Origin: JAJRTE01 sp964418585
GTDB lineage: Bacteria > Myxococcota_A > UBA796 > JAJRTE01
NCBI GenBank assembly: GCA_964418585.1
Contig: CAYQMG010000007.1
Coordinates: forward strand, 1 to 64,000
Reading direction: 5' to 3'
DNA: 64,000 bases
The notes under the pieces are model-generated. The model ran no database searches. It had not been told where the DNA came from and was given only the letters and a program-made list of their open reading frames with translations. Made by a program: the position numbers and the translations under genes. Shown here piece after piece: positions 62,949-64,000 of this stretch (positions within the stretch are counted from its first letter, which is position 1; each line of letters begins with the position of its first letter).

Positions 62949-64000
62949 ATGCAGACACACAGGCACCCCCACTATCGAACCAGGCTCCTGGTCCTCCCCC
63001 TCCTCCCCTGGGCCGTGGCGCTCCTCCTCGCCGCCGGCTGCCAGGAATCCGGTGACGACGACGTCGGCGCCACATCCCCCCCGGCCACATCGACACCCCC
63101 TGCGACACCCACCGCTGGAGACTCCGCCCTCCTGGTCTCCTCCTCGCTCCTCAATTTCGGCACCGTCGCCGCAGGCAGTTCCGCCCGGTTGCCACTCGTG
63201 GTGACCAACTCGAGCGACGCGGCCGTCACCGCCACCGTCACGCTCGCCGACAGCGGAGGGGGCGCCTTCTGGTTCGAAGGGACGGCCACGGTCGGGCTTG
63301 CACCGGGCCAGTCCTACGAGATCTCGGTCTCCTTCCAACCCAGGACATCCGGAACCGCCAACGGCCTCCTTCAGGTAGGCTCCAGTCAGCCTCCCACCCT
63401 CCTGGACGTGCGGTTGACCGGCGTCAGCAATGACGACCCCGAGGACGACCAGGACGGCGATGGGTTCTCCGAAATCGACGGCGATTGCGACGACGACGAC
63501 CCCGAAACCTATCCCGGCGCCATGGAACTCTGCTCCGGCAAGGACAACGATTGCGACGGCGCCATCCGAGATTCCGCGCCCACCTGGTACCACGACGCCG
63601 ACAGCGACGGCTTCGGACAAGATGACCTCACCATCTCCTCGTGCGACCCCGTCGCAGGCTTCGCCTACTGGAACGGTGACTGCAACGACGACGACCCCAC
63701 CGTCAACCCCGGCGCGACAGAACGCTGCAACGGCATGGACGACGACTGCAACGGACTCGCCGACGACGGCCTCGAGACCGCTCCCTACCACGTCGACGCA
63801 GACCAGGACGGGTTCGGCGCCGAAGAAACTGTGGAGGCGTGCGGAGAGATCCCCGGCGTGGCCGCCTCTGCAACCGATTGCGACGACAACGACCCCACCG
63901 CCTACCCCGGCGCGCTCGAGGTCTGCGACGGCAAGGATTCCGATTGCGACGGCGAGGTCGACGAAGACGGGGCCACCACCTACTATCAGGACAGGGACGG
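62949..64000 (+). CDS. MopE-type repeat lipoprotein, 3' partial
   Basis: The ATG at 62949 (GGAGG 6 bases upstream) opens a frame that runs past the window end; 350 residues are visible. A signal peptide ends in a lipobox (LLAAGC). An ASPM-SPD-2-Hydin-like domain (NFGTVAAGSSARLPLVV) is followed by at least three MopE motifs (for example CDDDDPETYPGAMELC with KDNDCDG). Organisation and sequence are closely similar to the protein 62 bases upstream, so the two are tandem paralogs. The remaining repeats and any C-terminal domain lie beyond the window. Confidence 0.88.
   Translation, partial: MQTHRHPHYRTRLLVLPLLPWAVALLLAAGCQESGDDDVGATSPPATSTPPATPTAGDSALLVSSSLLNFGTVAAGSSARLPLVVTNSSDAAVTATVTLADSGGGAFWFEGTATVGLAPGQSYEISVSFQPRTSGTANGLLQVGSSQPPTLLDVRLTGVSNDDPEDDQDGDGFSEIDGDCDDDDPETYPGAMELCSGKDNDCDGAIRDSAPTWYHDADSDGFGQDDLTISSCDPVAGFAYWNGDCNDDDPTVNPGATERCNGMDDDCNGLADDGLETAPYHVDADQDGFGAEETVEACGEIPGVAASATDCDDNDPTAYPGALEVCDGKDSDCDGEVDEDGATTYYQDRD

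Noticed and set aside
1..64000. tRNA, rRNA, CRISPR, insertion sequences or prophage genes.
   Set aside because: No cloverleaf-like segment, no repeat-spacer periodicity and no transposase or integrase frame was found. TTCGAATC-like words lie inside coding sequence.

Overview
The window is high-GC (about 65% by eye), densely coded bacterial DNA of chromosomal character. I see no rRNA or tRNA genes, no insertion sequences, no CRISPR array and no phage genes. Several features recall Myxococcota or a related former-Deltaproteobacteria lineage: an AgmX/PglI-type C-terminal tail on a VIT/von Willebrand A protein, tandem MopE-type repeat lipoproteins, a triple pre-peptidase-C lipoprotein, a thiolester alpha-2-macroglobulin, and many large secreted proteins. 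This placement is inference from gene content, because no marker phylogeny could be run.

Layout. 1-13 kb: a truncated SUMF1-domain protein, the VIT-vWA protein, cinA-recA behind a good promoter, a cysteine-rich unknown, several envelope or secreted proteins and an arylsulfotransferase-like protein. 13-19.6 kb, leftward: metG, an ECF sigma factor fused to an anti-sigma-like tail, a Maf protein, a YggS protein and a membrane glycosyltransferase-like protein. 19.7-34 kb, rightward: ppk1, a degenerate methyltransferase, then an 1807-residue secreted protein and a 1951-residue alpha-2-macroglobulin in one apparent operon. 34-36 kb: a PduS-like flavoprotein/iron-sulfur gene overlapping a PduT-like microcompartment-shell gene, with no other microcompartment genes nearby. 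36-45 kb: a B12-binding radical SAM gene, then a leftward cluster of two radical SAM enzymes, two glycosyltransferases, a DegT aminotransferase and a phosphopantetheinyl transferase. Most of its junctions overlap as ATGA. 45-58 kb: a thermolysin-type protease, a translationally coupled thrA-thrB-thrC operon, an esterase, a sulfotransferase, and a leftward operon of a transglutaminase-like protein with an ABC exporter. 59-64 kb: two tandem MopE-type repeat lipoproteins, the second cut by the window end.

The best leads for something undescribed are five. The palindrome CTCGAG occurs about 139 times by eye against about 22 expected from composition, in all three codon phases. The PduS/PduT-like pair stands alone. 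The radical SAM/glycosyltransferase/aminotransferase cluster matches no pathway I know. The alpha-2-macroglobulin operon has a giant unknown partner. One sigma factor carries its own membrane anti-sigma-like tail. Start codons were chosen from ribosome binding sites, overlaps and family N termini, and doubtful ones are flagged. No convincing intrinsic terminators were found.
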